Counted from the stretch's first letter, positions 9,365 to 19,200 are shown. The stretch is 64,000 bases of DNA from JACKFE01 sp050248735 (GCA_050248735.1 JBFWRU010000006.1:1-64000); one strand, 5' to 3'. Numbers and translations are program-made. The notes: generated by a model not told the origin, from the sequence alone.

Positions 9365-9919
9365 ATGACAAAGAAACAACTACTTTTCCGATGTCTGTGT
9401 GTGGTGTGGCTTGTAGGGCTCACAGCTTGTGGCGGTCCTCCCAAATGGGTGTACGAGGGATCGGGGGTCATGAATAAAGACGACTCCAAATCCATCTATG
9501 GGGTCGGATCCGTCATTGGTGTCAAAAACGAACCCTTGGCTTGGGAAACGGCTGAAAATCGTGCGAGGGCCGAATTGGCGAAAACATTCCGGACCTATAC
9601 CGCCTATCTCATGCAGGACTATGCGGCTTCCACCACCGCCGGAAACTTTACGAAATCCACCGAAGAGCAAAATGTGGAGCGGGCGATAAAAACGTTTTCC
9701 GCGGTGACTTTGAACGGAGTTCGTCCTATCGACCGGTACAAGGATGAGGACTCCTCGACCTATTACGTGTTGACCAAACTGTCCTTTTCGGAAATGAAGG
9801 AAGCCCTGCAACAAGCGGAGGAATTAGACGCGGAAGTGCGGGAGTATGTCCGAAAAAATGCTGAGCGGACATTTGAAAAACTGGAAAAAGAAGAGGCCAA
9901 GCGAGCCGGCGGTTTGTAA
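9365..9919 (+). CDS. LPP20-family lipoprotein
   Basis: A 184-residue lipoprotein (lipobox VGLTAC, Cys22) of the LPP20 family, named after a Helicobacter pylori outer-membrane lipoprotein. The family pattern is seen in PPKWV near the mature N-terminus, then YGVGSV and WETAENRARAELAKTFRTY, and a final YYVLTKLSFSEMKEAL strand-helix. The C-terminal third is a charged helix (EELDAEVREYVRKN). It is the first gene of a run of four lipoprotein genes on the plus strand and lies 55 bases ahead of the next. A role at the cell envelope, linked to the LpoB-like and COG3014-like partners, is inferred from this recurrent gene association. Confidence 0.8.
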   Translation: MTKKQLLFRCLCVVWLVGLTACGGPPKWVYEGSGVMNKDDSKSIYGVGSVIGVKNEPLAWETAENRARAELAKTFRTYTAYLMQDYAASTTAGNFTKSTEEQNVERAIKTFSAVTLNGVRPIDRYKDEDSSTYYVLTKLSFSEMKEALQQAEELDAEVREYVRKNAERTFEKLEKEEAKRAGGL

Positions 9920-9974
9920 GACACTGCTGATTCCCTCTTAACTTACCCTTCACGTTCAGTCATTAGGATTTTTC

Positions 9975-10610
9975 TTGAACATGATACGATCAGGCTATCT
10001 AACCCGCTCCGTTTGGTGCTTCCCGGTGATGGGGCTCGTGCTTGTTTTCTCACTGTCCGCCTGTGGGAAGGAGAAAAAAGTGACGCGGGTCGACCCCGGG
10101 GTTGTCACCGATTTTAGCGGCCGGTGGAATGACACGGACTCCAAAATGGTAGCCGAAGCGATGATCAAGGAAATGGTCAAACAACCCTGGTTGGAAAAGT
10201 TCTCCTCGACAGCAGGAAGGCAACCGGTGGTAATCGTGGGCACCATTTTGAATAAAAGCCATGAGCATATCGATGTCGGAACCTTTGTGACTGATTTACA
10301 ACGGGAAATGACCAATTCTCAACAAGTCGTGTTTGTCGCCAATAAAAATGAGCGTGATGAGATCCGTGAAGAACGGAAAGAACAAGCCGTCCATGCCCGA
10401 GAGGATACTCAAAAGCGTCCGGGGCAGGAATTGGGTGCGGATTTTATGATGAAGGGTAATATTTCGACTATCGTCGATGAGTCCGACGGGGTGAAGGCGG
10501 TGTATTTTCAGGTAGATTTGGATTTGATCGATTTGGAAAATAATGTGAAATCCTGGTACGGTCAGAAAAAAATCAAAAAGGTCATCGAACGCAAACGTCT
10601 ACTGTTTTAA
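9975..10610 (+). CDS. LpoB-like penicillin-binding-protein activator lipoprotein
   Basis: A 211-residue lipoprotein (lipobox SLSAC, Cys30). The mature part reads as the LpoB/COG3417 fold: DFSGRWNDTDSKMVAEAMIKEMV, then PVVIVGTILNKSHEHIDVGTFVTDLQREM, then GADFMMKGNISTIVD and YFQVDLDLIDLENN. In Escherichia coli LpoB activates the peptidoglycan synthase PBP1B from the outer membrane. Here the same fold sits between LPP20 and COG3014-like genes, an arrangement I recall from other Gram-negatives, so the partner may differ. The frame opens with TTG at 9975, six bases after AGGA; an ATG at 9981 is the alternative and gives the same signal peptide. Confidence 0.8.
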   Translation: MNMIRSGYLTRSVWCFPVMGLVLVFSLSACGKEKKVTRVDPGVVTDFSGRWNDTDSKMVAEAMIKEMVKQPWLEKFSSTAGRQPVVIVGTILNKSHEHIDVGTFVTDLQREMTNSQQVVFVANKNERDEIREERKEQAVHAREDTQKRPGQELGADFMMKGNISTIVDESDGVKAVYFQVDLDLIDLENNVKSWYGQKKIKKVIERKRLLF

Positions 10611-10630
10611 CCTCATGTTTCCTTGGTTCC

Positions 10631-12181
10631 TTGGGAGACGTGCGGTTGGCTTATCACGGTTCTGTTTTCATTTTTCACGCCATACTTTCTGTTCTTCGCC
10701 GATATTCACCAGCCTTTCTGTCCTTTCGTCTTCTCCTTCAGCCTTCCCGACTTTTTTTTCTCCTTGGCTGTGCACTGCTTTCTGGTTGTAGTGGACCCAT
10801 GTCACATTATGCCGGTGTGGAACGAAACCTGTTAGCCGGGAATCCCGAGCAGGCCGTGCAGATTATTCAATCGGCCAAGGAGGCGTATGGCAAGAAAGAT
10901 CGTCTGCTCTACTTATTGGATCATGGCATGGTCCTTCATTTGGCCGCACGCTATTCAGAGAGCAATGAAATCCTGGAAGAGGCCTATCTTCTGGTTGAAG
11001 ATCTCTATACCAAACGCCTTAGAGATGAGGCCACGGCTTTGCTCGTGAATGAAGCCCGGAAGCCCTATGAAGGGACCCCCCATGAACATGTCATGATTCA
11101 TGTGGTGAAGGCACTGAATTTTGCCATGCTCCAACAGTGGAATGACGCATTGGTGGAGGGGCGGAGAATCGATCACCGTTTGAATGTCTTAGTGGACAAA
11201 CAGGAAGGAACCGAGGCCTATCAGGAAGATCCGTTTGCCCGATATTTGGTGGGACTTCTGTATGACATGACCGGGGATCTGAATAATGCCTATGTCGGCT
11301 ATCGAAAAGCTGAACAAGTCTACGAAGATAGTCGGGCCTGGTCCCGTGTCGTCCTTCCGGACACTCTGAAAGCGGATCTGATTCGAACGGCCCAGCGACT
11401 GGGCTTGAAGCAAGAAGCTCAGGAGTACCGGGAAAAATACCCGGAGGTTGCCGTTTCCCTTAATTTCGAACGTTTCGACTCTGACGCGAGCAAGGCGCAA
11501 CTCATTGTCCTCAGTTATCACGGGCAAGGTCCCAGGAAAGAAGATTTAGTGATCGATGTTCCCGTGAGTTTGGATGCCTTACAGTTGGTGGCACTCACCA
11601 AGCCCGGCTTTGGCCGGAGTACGAGATCCACGAGAGGAGGGGAGGCGCTGCTGTATGGTATTCATGGACGAATAGCCCGGATTGCCTTGCCTCGTTTTAC
11701 AATGCAAAAACCCTCATTAAGCTATGACCTGGTCCATCTCAAGGCCCAAGAAATTGAAATGACTGTCCCATCGCAGCGGGTGTATGATATTGCCGCGGTA
11801 GCCGAAAAAAATCTTGCCGATGAATACGATGGAATTGTCCTGCGGGCGGTGGCTCGAACCGCGATGAAAATGTCGGCTGCTGAAGGCATTGGTCTTGGAG
11901 CCAGAGCGGTATCAGGTCGGAACAACCGGGATTGGATCGGTCCCTTGGTGGGGGGGATTGCCCGAATTTTTGCGTTGGCCACAGAGGAAGCCGATATCCG
12001 AACGTGGCGGACTCTTCCAGGGGAGATTCAACTGACCAGGCTATGGGTTAACCCAGGTGAATATTCCGTGTCTATTCGGTCGATCGATGCTCAAGGCCAT
12101 GAGGCTGGAGAATCTCAGCACACGCAATTGCGACTGGTAAACGGAGAAACACGCATGATGATTCACCAGAGTCTGCAATAA
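10631..12181 (+). CDS. COG3014-like TPR-type lipoprotein
   Basis: A 516-residue exported protein with a clear lipobox (ALLSGC, Cys53 in the longest form). The N-terminal half contains TPR-like helix pairs (LLAGNPEQAVQIIQSAKEAY; YLVGLLYDMTGDLNNAYVGY), and the C-terminal half is beta-rich. The layout matches the COG3014 family found beside LpoB and LPP20 lipoproteins. No ATG precedes the signal peptide. The frame opens with TTG at 10631, but TTG at 10646 has GGAG at better spacing and may be the true start. It is seven bases from the next gene, so co-transcription is very likely. Confidence 0.7.
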   Translation: MGDVRLAYHGSVFIFHAILSVLRRYSPAFLSFRLLLQPSRLFFLLGCALLSGCSGPMSHYAGVERNLLAGNPEQAVQIIQSAKEAYGKKDRLLYLLDHGMVLHLAARYSESNEILEEAYLLVEDLYTKRLRDEATALLVNEARKPYEGTPHEHVMIHVVKALNFAMLQQWNDALVEGRRIDHRLNVLVDKQEGTEAYQEDPFARYLVGLLYDMTGDLNNAYVGYRKAEQVYEDSRAWSRVVLPDTLKADLIRTAQRLGLKQEAQEYREKYPEVAVSLNFERFDSDASKAQLIVLSYHGQGPRKEDLVIDVPVSLDALQLVALTKPGFGRSTRSTRGGEALLYGIHGRIARIALPRFTMQKPSLSYDLVHLKAQEIEMTVPSQRVYDIAAVAEKNLADEYDGIVLRAVARTAMKMSAAEGIGLGARAVSGRNNRDWIGPLVGGIARIFALATEEADIRTWRTLPGEIQLTRLWVNPGEYSVSIRSIDAQGHEAGESQHTQLRLVNGETRMMIHQSLQ

Positions 12182-12187
12182 CCACCA

Positions 12188-13279
12188 ATGCCTATTCAGA
12201 AAATCATGAGAATGACGTTGTGGCTGTCAATCCTGGCCGGGGGATGCGCCTGGTTCGGGGGGGAAACCTCTCCTGAATGGATACGGTCTACCCACCAATC
12301 CTACCCGCCTGAACGGTATCTGACGGGTATCGGAGAGGCTGAGACACGTGAACAGGCTGAAAAACGGGCCTATGCCGCCGTGGCCAGGGTATTTTCATCC
12401 AAAGTGAAAGCCCAATCCATGGATCATGAAACGTATTCCCTTCAGGAGTCCGGCGAAAGCCAATATACTCGACGGGAATTGCAACTGGATCACCGCACGC
12501 AGGTTACGACAAATAAGGTGCTGGAAAATGTGAAGGTGTTGGATGTCTGGTATCAACCCTCCACCAAGCGATTCTTTGCCTTTGCGGGGCTCGACCGGCA
12601 ACAAGCCGAACAGGCCATTCTTGAACGATTACAGGATTGGGATGTCAACATTGAAAATATGGTCAATCAAGGTCGAATGCATCCTCAAAAAATTCAACGC
12701 ATACGAGGCTATAAACAGGCGATTGCCCTTCTGGCCGATCGCGACTTGTTAAACGCCGATCTACGGGTCATCCGCGCCAGTGGAGAAAGTCTTCCCCCGT
12801 TCTATCGTATTCCACAGATTCAACGGGAATTGACGGATTTTGTTGCCAGTGAATTAACCATTTCCGTGACTATTGAAGGGGAACATCATGAGGATGTTGA
12901 ACGGGCAATTTTGGAAGGCCTGAAGCAGGAAGGCTTATTGGGCGGCGCGGCCAATACACACTCAGGAGAAACCGCGGACCTGGCCATTGTCGGCCAAGGG
13001 CACTTGTGGAGTCTGGATATACCGGATCCCTTATTCACCTATGTGCGATGGTGTGGCGATATCGATATCTTTGAAAATCCATCCCATCGACTCATTGGCG
13101 TGATTTCCGAAACGGGGAGGGAAGGGCATATCACTGAACAGGAAGCCAGAGTGCGAGCCCACAGTGCCATGCAACAGGTTCTGAGCCGTGAAGTGGCTCG
13201 CCTGTTAACTCAATCGATTTTTGAGGAACAGGCCAACGGGGCCGAATCCCACCGGAAACCTAAAGCCTGCCCTCATTGA
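12188..13279 (+). CDS. LPP20-family lipoprotein (long form)
   Basis: A 363-residue lipoprotein (lipobox LAGGC, Cys20). The N-terminal domain has the LPP20 pattern: SPEWIRS, RYLTGIGEAETREQAEKRAYAAVARVFSSKV and a following strand-helix ending in FFAFAGLDRQQAEQAIL. The C-terminal 180 residues form a separate domain with ELTISVTIEGEHHEDVERAIL that I do not recognise; it may bind a partner. It closes the four-gene lipoprotein operon and is longer than the first LPP20 protein. No good ribosome site is visible, which suggests coupling to the preceding gene. Confidence 0.7.
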   Translation: MPIQKIMRMTLWLSILAGGCAWFGGETSPEWIRSTHQSYPPERYLTGIGEAETREQAEKRAYAAVARVFSSKVKAQSMDHETYSLQESGESQYTRRELQLDHRTQVTTNKVLENVKVLDVWYQPSTKRFFAFAGLDRQQAEQAILERLQDWDVNIENMVNQGRMHPQKIQRIRGYKQAIALLADRDLLNADLRVIRASGESLPPFYRIPQIQRELTDFVASELTISVTIEGEHHEDVERAILEGLKQEGLLGGAANTHSGETADLAIVGQGHLWSLDIPDPLFTYVRWCGDIDIFENPSHRLIGVISETGREGHITEQEARVRAHSAMQQVLSREVARLLTQSIFEEQANGAESHRKPKACPH

Positions 13280-13295
13280 TGTAGCATCCACTTTG

Positions 13296-13802
13296 ATGTG
13301 GCATCCGCACAAGTTAAGTGTACCTTTTAAAAATTTTAGTCTTGTGGCTTTCCCCAATAGCGTGCTTGTCTGCTTACAGAAGGAATCGTTGAGTTTCTCG
13401 CCGGTGTATAAGCACATGAGTCTCGCGGATTTGGAATGGCTGGTCATTCCAGCGTTGGCCACCAACCAGGTCACGACGGTGCGGGGCAAATTGAAAGATC
13501 AAAACGGATTGACCATCCCGTTGGGGATGGCTCTGTGGGCGCATGTCTCGGAAGAGGTGGATAAAAAACTGGAGGTCCAACAACAGGCCAACATCCCCTT
13601 TCGCCTGGCCCCTCACGAATGGAAGAGTGGGGAGATTCCCTGGTTGCTGGCGGTGCTGGCACCGAAGGAAGTGGCCCAGGCGTTGGTGAAGAAACTGGAA
13701 GAGTCGGTGTTCAAAGACAAATCCTATAAAAAATTTGCCTTGACACAGGAACCTAAGAAGCCGATGGCTGATTCTTCTCAAGCCCAATCGACGCTTTCTT
13801 GA
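13296..13802 (+). CDS. HlyC-like toxin-activating acyltransferase homologue lacking the catalytic Asp
   Basis: A member of the RTX toxin lysine-acyltransferase (HlyC) family. HlyC-type enzymes move a fatty acyl group from acyl carrier protein to internal lysines of RTX toxins. The ATG at 13296 gives 168 residues, close to HlyC; the frame stays open upstream to 13221, overlapping the LPP20 gene, so the start is uncertain. VYKHMSLADLEW places His40 where HlyC has its catalytic His, followed by IPALATNQ, IPLGMALWAHVS and the signature EWKSGEIPWLLAVLAP. In HlyC the last segment reads as W-x-x-D-W-I-A-P with the catalytic Asp92; here Ala119 takes that place, and the remnant copies downstream share it. 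Activity is therefore doubtful or altered. It is followed by RTX genes, its natural partners. Confidence 0.75.
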   Translation: MWHPHKLSVPFKNFSLVAFPNSVLVCLQKESLSFSPVYKHMSLADLEWLVIPALATNQVTTVRGKLKDQNGLTIPLGMALWAHVSEEVDKKLEVQQQANIPFRLAPHEWKSGEIPWLLAVLAPKEVAQALVKKLEESVFKDKSYKKFALTQEPKKPMADSSQAQSTLS

Positions 13803-13886
13803 AGTTTTTGGATTGAATGTGAAAGACAGGTTTTAAGGAAAAAGAATCGAAAGACGTGAGCCAAGGACGGAACACGGAGGGTAAAC

Positions 13887-14594
13887 ATGAAGTGGAGTGG
13901 TCATGAGCAGATATATGGAAAAAACTTCTATAGCCGAGGAGGATGGCTCCTCCTCTGTCTTATTTTTGCTCCCCTCTTGGGCGGATGGGAATTTTTGAGC
14001 TTTGCCTCCCATTCGTGGCATCAGAAGATGACGGTCGAGGTTGAAGTGGAGGGACAACCCTATTCTGGATCGAGCGTGGTGGAAATGTCGGTCTTTGGTC
14101 ATCCAGACTTACCACTGGTGCATGGGAACCGAGATTTGGAGATGCAGGGAGAGGCCGTCATGGTAGAACTGCAGGACAATCGGTACCTCTTCGCCTTGCT
14201 TACCTACAATGCGTTTTTAGCTAGTAAGGTATTTCAGGATCGGATGGAGGGGGCGCTATCGGAATCTGGAGAACGATGGGCAAAAATTATTTCAAATTTG
14301 CGTGAGACACGCGAAATTAATCCCAAAGATTATCCGCTGCTGGTGACCTTCACGGACATCAATGATCCTAAAACCGTGAAGACGGTTGATCCGGATAACT
14401 TGGCGGGCACGTTCGGGCCGGGCGTCTCGCTTAAACGCATCACGCTGGAAATCACCGATGAGCCGGTGACGGAAGGGAAGATTGCACAGGTGTTGGGTTG
14501 GATAGATGATTTAAAGAAGTATCGAACTGATCCTAATAATCCTTTTACAAACACCCTACCCAAAGAAATTGGATATTTAAGGAGCCAAAATTAA
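13887..14594 (+). CDS. Exported or membrane-anchored protein, paralogue of 15551-16234
   Basis: A 235-residue protein with one N-terminal hydrophobic segment (GGWLLLCLIFAPLLGGWEFL), then SWHQKMTVEVEVEG, a Gly/Ser-rich strand, RYLFALL, and a conserved C-terminal block YPLLVTFTDINDP with VSLKRITLEITDEPVTEGKI. The paralogue at 15551-16234 shares all of these blocks, and nucleotide identity is especially high over the last one. GAGG sits seven bases ahead of the ATG. I recognise no characterised family. In both modules the gene directly precedes a lipase-type RTX gene, so it may act with that secreted protein, for example as an immunity or chaperone-like partner; that is a guess from position only. 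Confidence 0.6.
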   Translation: MKWSGHEQIYGKNFYSRGGWLLLCLIFAPLLGGWEFLSFASHSWHQKMTVEVEVEGQPYSGSSVVEMSVFGHPDLPLVHGNRDLEMQGEAVMVELQDNRYLFALLTYNAFLASKVFQDRMEGALSESGERWAKIISNLRETREINPKDYPLLVTFTDINDPKTVKTVDPDNLAGTFGPGVSLKRITLEITDEPVTEGKIAQVLGWIDDLKKYRTDPNNPFTNTLPKEIGYLRSQN

Positions 14595-14685
14595 TAAAAG
14601 AATTTTAAGAGGTCAGAAGCTTGTCGTATAAATAAATCATAAAACACGCAATGCCTGGGCAGAATAACTTTAGGGGGATCGGAAA

Positions 14686-15322
14686 ATGAGCGTTTCATCA
14701 GAACTCATGTATGCGATTTTGGCCATGGATGCCTACAATCGGGGGTACAATCCGGGAATTGTTGGGTTGGGTGGAATGGGTTCTCAAATCGGTACCGCAA
14801 CGGTTGGTATTGATGCAGATGACCCAGAAGGAGTAGCCCAAGCCGCCGGCTTCTACGCCGTGGCGTATCAGTGGAATGGCGAGACCATCATTTCCTACCG
14901 GGGCACGGATGCTAAACCAGAACTGGTTACTGTAGATCTTCCTATTGCCTTGCAGGATGATTACGATGAAGACCAGATCCAATTGGCCTCCAGTTTTTAC
15001 CAAGCGGTGGTAGCAGCTACAGGATCTTCCGCCAATATCAAACTGACCGGCCATTCTCTTGGCGGGGCTTTAGCGGGGTTTGTGGGGGGGTGTCTACGAC
15101 AAGGCCACGGTGGGCTTTGATTCCATTGGATTCTTCCCCGCTTTACAAGACTTCCAAACCCTCATTGACACCTATCTCGCGATTAAAGGTACTTCGGAAG
15201 AATCTACACATACCACCCTCCCACCAGGTTCAACAGGTCCGAGTGATTTACGTAACACGGTAGCGTACGTTGAAGAGCTGCTGGCGGCCAGAAGTGGCCC
15301 AGGCGTTGGTGAAGAAACTTGA
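14686..15322 (+). pseudogene. Frameshifted and truncated lipase-like gene (module 1 copy)
   Basis: The N-terminus matches the RTX lipase at 16247 (ELMYAILAMD-x-YNRGYNPGI, YQWNG-x-TIISYRGTD, LTGHSLGG-x-LAGF). After the nucleophile motif GHSLGG the frame shifts at a run of seven Gs (15084-15090). Removing one G restores VGGVYDKATVGFDSIGFF and a frame open to 15322. That frame then runs into the hlyC remnant at about 15291 in the wrong register, so the rest of the lipase and all RTX repeats are missing. It is a double lesion: a homopolymer indel and a deletion junction. The indel alone could be a sequencing error; the deletion is not. Confidence 0.75.
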
Positions 15323-15446
15323 AGACACGGTCTTTAAAGATAAGATCTATAAGCAGTTTACGTTGAGACCCATGGGAGTGGGGTCTCAGAACCTCACCAA
15401 GGACAACGAAGAAAAGTTAAGCACGGCCAAAGGGACAAAGGGCTAA
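15291..15446 (+). pseudogene. C-terminal remnant of an hlyC-like gene
   Basis: Frame 15291-15446 encodes EVAQALVKKLEDTVFKDK and a tail ending in a TAA. It matches the last third of the HlyC-like protein at 13296 and, more closely, the remnant at 19460, including the RP-x-GVG-x-QNL tail absent from the full-length copy. Both putative catalytic positions are gone. It is fused to the truncated lipase copy at its 5' side. Confidence 0.7.
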
Positions 15447-15485
15447 TAGAGGTTAAAATTAATCGTGTGACAATGGGGAATTGGA

Positions 15486-15503
15486 CCCCGCAAGGACGCG
15501 GGG
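15486..15503 (+). repeat. GC-rich hairpin in a repeated intergenic segment (copy 1)
   Basis: CCCCGC (15486-15491) pairs with GCGGGG (15498-15503) around a six-base loop. The surrounding segment, from GTGTGACAATG to the next start codon, recurs at about 19732-19806 after the second hlyC remnant. No T-run follows, so it is not a typical terminator. Confidence 0.5.
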
Positions 15504-15550
15504 TGTAGGTGTAAAGGAGCAAAACCTTTCCAGGAGGGAACAACCTGAGT

Positions 15551-16234
15551 ATGAAAAAAGTCATTCTGATCGTTGTGTTGGTATTGATCGGTGCCTCTGT
15601 GGCTTATTGTCAGCATTTTTGGTTTCCCTACACTTGGCATCAAAAGATGACGGTGGAAGTGGAGGCCAATGGCCAGGTGTATACGGGAGCGAGTGTGGTG
15701 AAAGTCAGTGTGCGGGAGAGTGATCCGGTAACCAAAGGATTGGGCTTTCCCATGCAGTTCGGCGCCAAAGGAGAAGCGGCCATCGTGGAGCTGCCGGGTT
15801 CACGCTATCTCTTTGCTTTATTGGGTGGCGGGCCCCCGGATAGTGGCCCGCAGACCAATGCCGTGAATGTTTTTAAAGACCGACTGCCGCAAAGGGGAGA
15901 AGAACGCTTTGAAATCTTATCGAAGTCTCGCTTCAAGACGGATATTCCCCCTTCTCATTACCCCCTCTTGGTGACCTTCACGGATATCACCGACCCCACG
16001 ACCGTCAAAAAAGTTGATCCGGAAAATTTGGCGGACACATTGGGGACGAGCGTCTCGCTTAAACGCATCACCCTGGAAATCACCGATGAGCCGGTGACGG
16101 AAGGGAAGATTGAGCAAGTGTTAGGGTGGCTAAAGACTATTGGTGGTGGAATGCTTGATGGACGTCGCATATCAACGATAAATGCAGAAAATAGATTGGC
16201 AAATGATTTAACCCGCGTTGATTTTATTAGGTAA
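15551..16234 (+). CDS. Exported protein, paralogue of 13887-14594
   Basis: A 227-residue protein with a hydrophobic N-terminal segment (VILIVVLVLIGASVAY), probably a signal peptide or anchor. It shares TWHQKMTVEVE, GEAAIVELPGSRYLFALL, HYPLLVTFTDITDP and VSLKRITLEITDEPVTEGKI with the module 1 protein; the middle and the extreme C-terminus have diverged. GGAGGG lies upstream at a rather long spacing (about 13 bases). It is 12 bases from the RTX lipase gene, so the two are almost certainly co-transcribed. Family and function are not recognised. Confidence 0.65.
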   Translation: MKKVILIVVLVLIGASVAYCQHFWFPYTWHQKMTVEVEANGQVYTGASVVKVSVRESDPVTKGLGFPMQFGAKGEAAIVELPGSRYLFALLGGGPPDSGPQTNAVNVFKDRLPQRGEERFEILSKSRFKTDIPPSHYPLLVTFTDITDPTTVKKVDPENLADTLGTSVSLKRITLEITDEPVTEGKIEQVLGWLKTIGGGMLDGRRISTINAENRLANDLTRVDFIR

Positions 16235-16246
16235 GGAGATTAGGAC

Positions 16247-19200
16247 ATGGCCATTTCTTCGGAACTCATGTATGCCATTCTGGCGATGGATTCTTACAAC
16301 CGAGGGTACAACCCCGGCATCAAGGTATTAGGGGGAGTAAGTTCCAGTATCGGAGATACCATTGGAAATGCAACTGTGATCTCCGAAGACCGTAGTTCGG
16401 AAGCCCAAGATGCGGGCTTCTATGGACTGGCGTATCAGTGGAATGGCGACACGATCATTTCGTACCGGGGCACGGATAATCTTGTGTCTCCACCCTGGAC
16501 AGACGACCCAGCTGGCGGAAGCGATATTTGGAACGGCTATTCCACCGGTGCCGGCTCAGGCATAAGTGAACAAGCCCGGCTGGCCGCAGAATTTTATCAA
16601 GCGGTGACGAGCACGGAAAACAGTGATCCGAGGAATGGATCTGCTAAATTGACCGGGCATTCCCTCGGGGGCGGACTCGCGGGTTTTATCGGGGCTTTAT
16701 ACGGGAAGGAAGCTGTTGTCTTTGCCAATATGCCGTTTGAAGGGGCTGCGGAGTCTAATGCTGACCAAGCATCCACCGGTGGAGCATTGTCGGATGCGCT
16801 GAGAGAAGATTTTTATAACAATGTAGGTCCTTATGAAGTGCAGATCGGCAATAATTTGTCAGGGTATGCCGTGACCGGAGAATTCCTCGCACCATTTCGA
16901 ATATTTCAAGATACTCCTGTCACCTATCTTGATAGTCATGCCGGGTTTGAATATTCCAACAACCTGCATTCCCAAGCCTTGTTAATTGCGCTGATGTTTG
17001 CTCAGGAGAATGGACATGATGATTGGTTCAGTATCGGGGATGAACTGAATACGGCCCTGTTTAATCGAGAAATTGCTGCCCAAGCAGGATTCAATCCAGC
17101 CGGTCAGGACGGGCATTATGACGAAGAGTTGAAGCAACTTTCCGCGATTGCTTATTCATCCCTTGAAGGGAGTACGGGGTTAGTCTTCGGCAACACGGGC
17201 ATTCGAGCCTTGTTTGATGATGCGAATGAGCTAGGGCGGTTGAAGACCGAAGGGAACGACCCAGGGGGATTTACCAATACTCAGGAAAGCTTGGTCGAGT
17301 CTATCGTCCAGTCTGCGGGGCAGATGGCCTTAGGAAAGGTGCTTTTTAACTCACAAAGTGTCAAACATCCTCAGCTGGGTTTCCTGACGGTAGAAGGCGA
17401 GGGGCGGCTGCTCAAGGCCGATTTGACCGAAGGCTTATGGACCTTGAACGACCCGGATGGGGAAAACACCAATACTGTGGTCAAGGTCAAAGGCATTCAG
17501 GCCATGCTGGATCCCTTCTTCGCCAGCGATCCGGCGGCGGCCGTGCTGTTGGCCAGCATGCAGCGGTTGTATGGGAATGCGGAGACGCACGATTCTTCCG
17601 TCATCAACCGGATAGATTTTGCCTTGGGGACGGGGGCGTTGGATGTGACCCTGAGCGAACCCGAGCCTAATTCGGAGACCTCCAATTCCAGCAAAACTGG
17701 CCTCTTCGTCGGGTTGGCCACCGCAGATCAAGTCAAAGGGAACAAAGACAATAATATGCTCCTCGGTCGGGGCCAAAACGATCATTTGTATGGCCAAGAG
17801 GGCAAGGATATTTTGCTAGGGGGAGCGGGCAACGATACGCTTATCGGCGGCAGCGGCGACGATGTGCTGCATGGCGGCGAGAGTATGAGCGGGGCGTCCA
17901 CCGATGGGATTGATACCGCAGATTATTCAGAAGGCGATCACGGCGCTCTGACGCCGGGAGCCATCACGGTGCGCTTGGATCTGGGATCCGGCGCAGCGAT
18001 TTTGGATAAGCATCCGGTGTGGATCGAGAATGACGGGTATGGCAGCAAGGATTATTTGTATTCGATCGAAAAAATCGTCGCCACGGCCCAAAACGATACC
18101 GTCGTCATCAACGGCAGCAATAGCGTTCTGCAGGCTGGGAGCTATGCCTGGACCGGGGGCACGCTCGAAATCGATGGCGGGGGTGGAGAGGATACCTTGG
18201 ATTTTTCGCAGTTTACGGGGTCCCTGCAAATTCCCAGTCTGGTCAATGGGGCCGGGCAAGCCGGAAATGTGTCGTTTACCAATTTTGAGCACGTGGATGA
18301 TAGCGAGGGAGCCAGCCAGGTAGGCAATGGCGCATGGGGGGCTCTCCCCTTTTTCGAGAGTGCGTATGAGGCGATCGCGGGGGTCCAGACGATTTTCGGC
18401 AATGGCGGAGATGACAAACTGGTGGTGGGACCGGATGGGGTTAAAATCGATGGGGGAGCTGGGAATGATGTGCTCGTCGCCCTGAGCGCCAGCAATGCAC
18501 TTCTGGATGGCAGTAGCGGGGATGACATCATTTTGTCTTTTGGGGGGCAGAACAATGTCATTCATGGGGGAGGAGGGCAAGATATTATCTTTTCCTTGAC
18601 GCCGGGGACGCGGATCACAGGAGGAGACGAGGTCGATACGTTCTATTTCGGGAATAATTTGTACATCGAAGATGCCACGCCGGAGGATCAGATCGTGGCG
18701 TTTGGGCTGCCGTTGTGGGGAGGGATCCGGTGGGAAGAATCCGAAGATCCGTGGGCGTATGGGGCCTTCTTCTTCCGGTATGGAAAAAACCAGGCAGGGG
18801 ACTTGGTCATTGAGAATGCCTTTGGTAACAGTTTGGGGTGGGACGGCACCTTTGTGGCCAACCCGAATGTGGATCCCACCACCCCTTTGAGCGAAAGAAC
18901 GGCCGGCCTGTTGGTGTTTGAATACGAAATGGAGCGCATCCTCCTGGTGAATAACGACACCGGCAAGGGGCTCTATGAATTCTTCCAGTTGGTCTTTGGC
19001 TATATGTACAAGGCCCTGCTGGGCGTCTCGCTCTTTGAAGGGGTGGACCCGTTGGTGCTGGATCTGGATGGGGATGGGCTGGAGCTGACGGCCCGCACGA
19101 ATCTCTCGCCCGTGTTCGATCTGGACGGCGATGGGTTTGCCGAACAGACCGGGTGGGTGCGGCCCGACGATGGCTTACTGGCCTATGATCAGAATGCCAA

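Noticed and set aside
13221..13295. N-terminal extension of the HlyC-like protein
   Set aside because: It overlaps the end of the LPP20 gene in another frame, and the ATG at 13296 already gives the usual family length.
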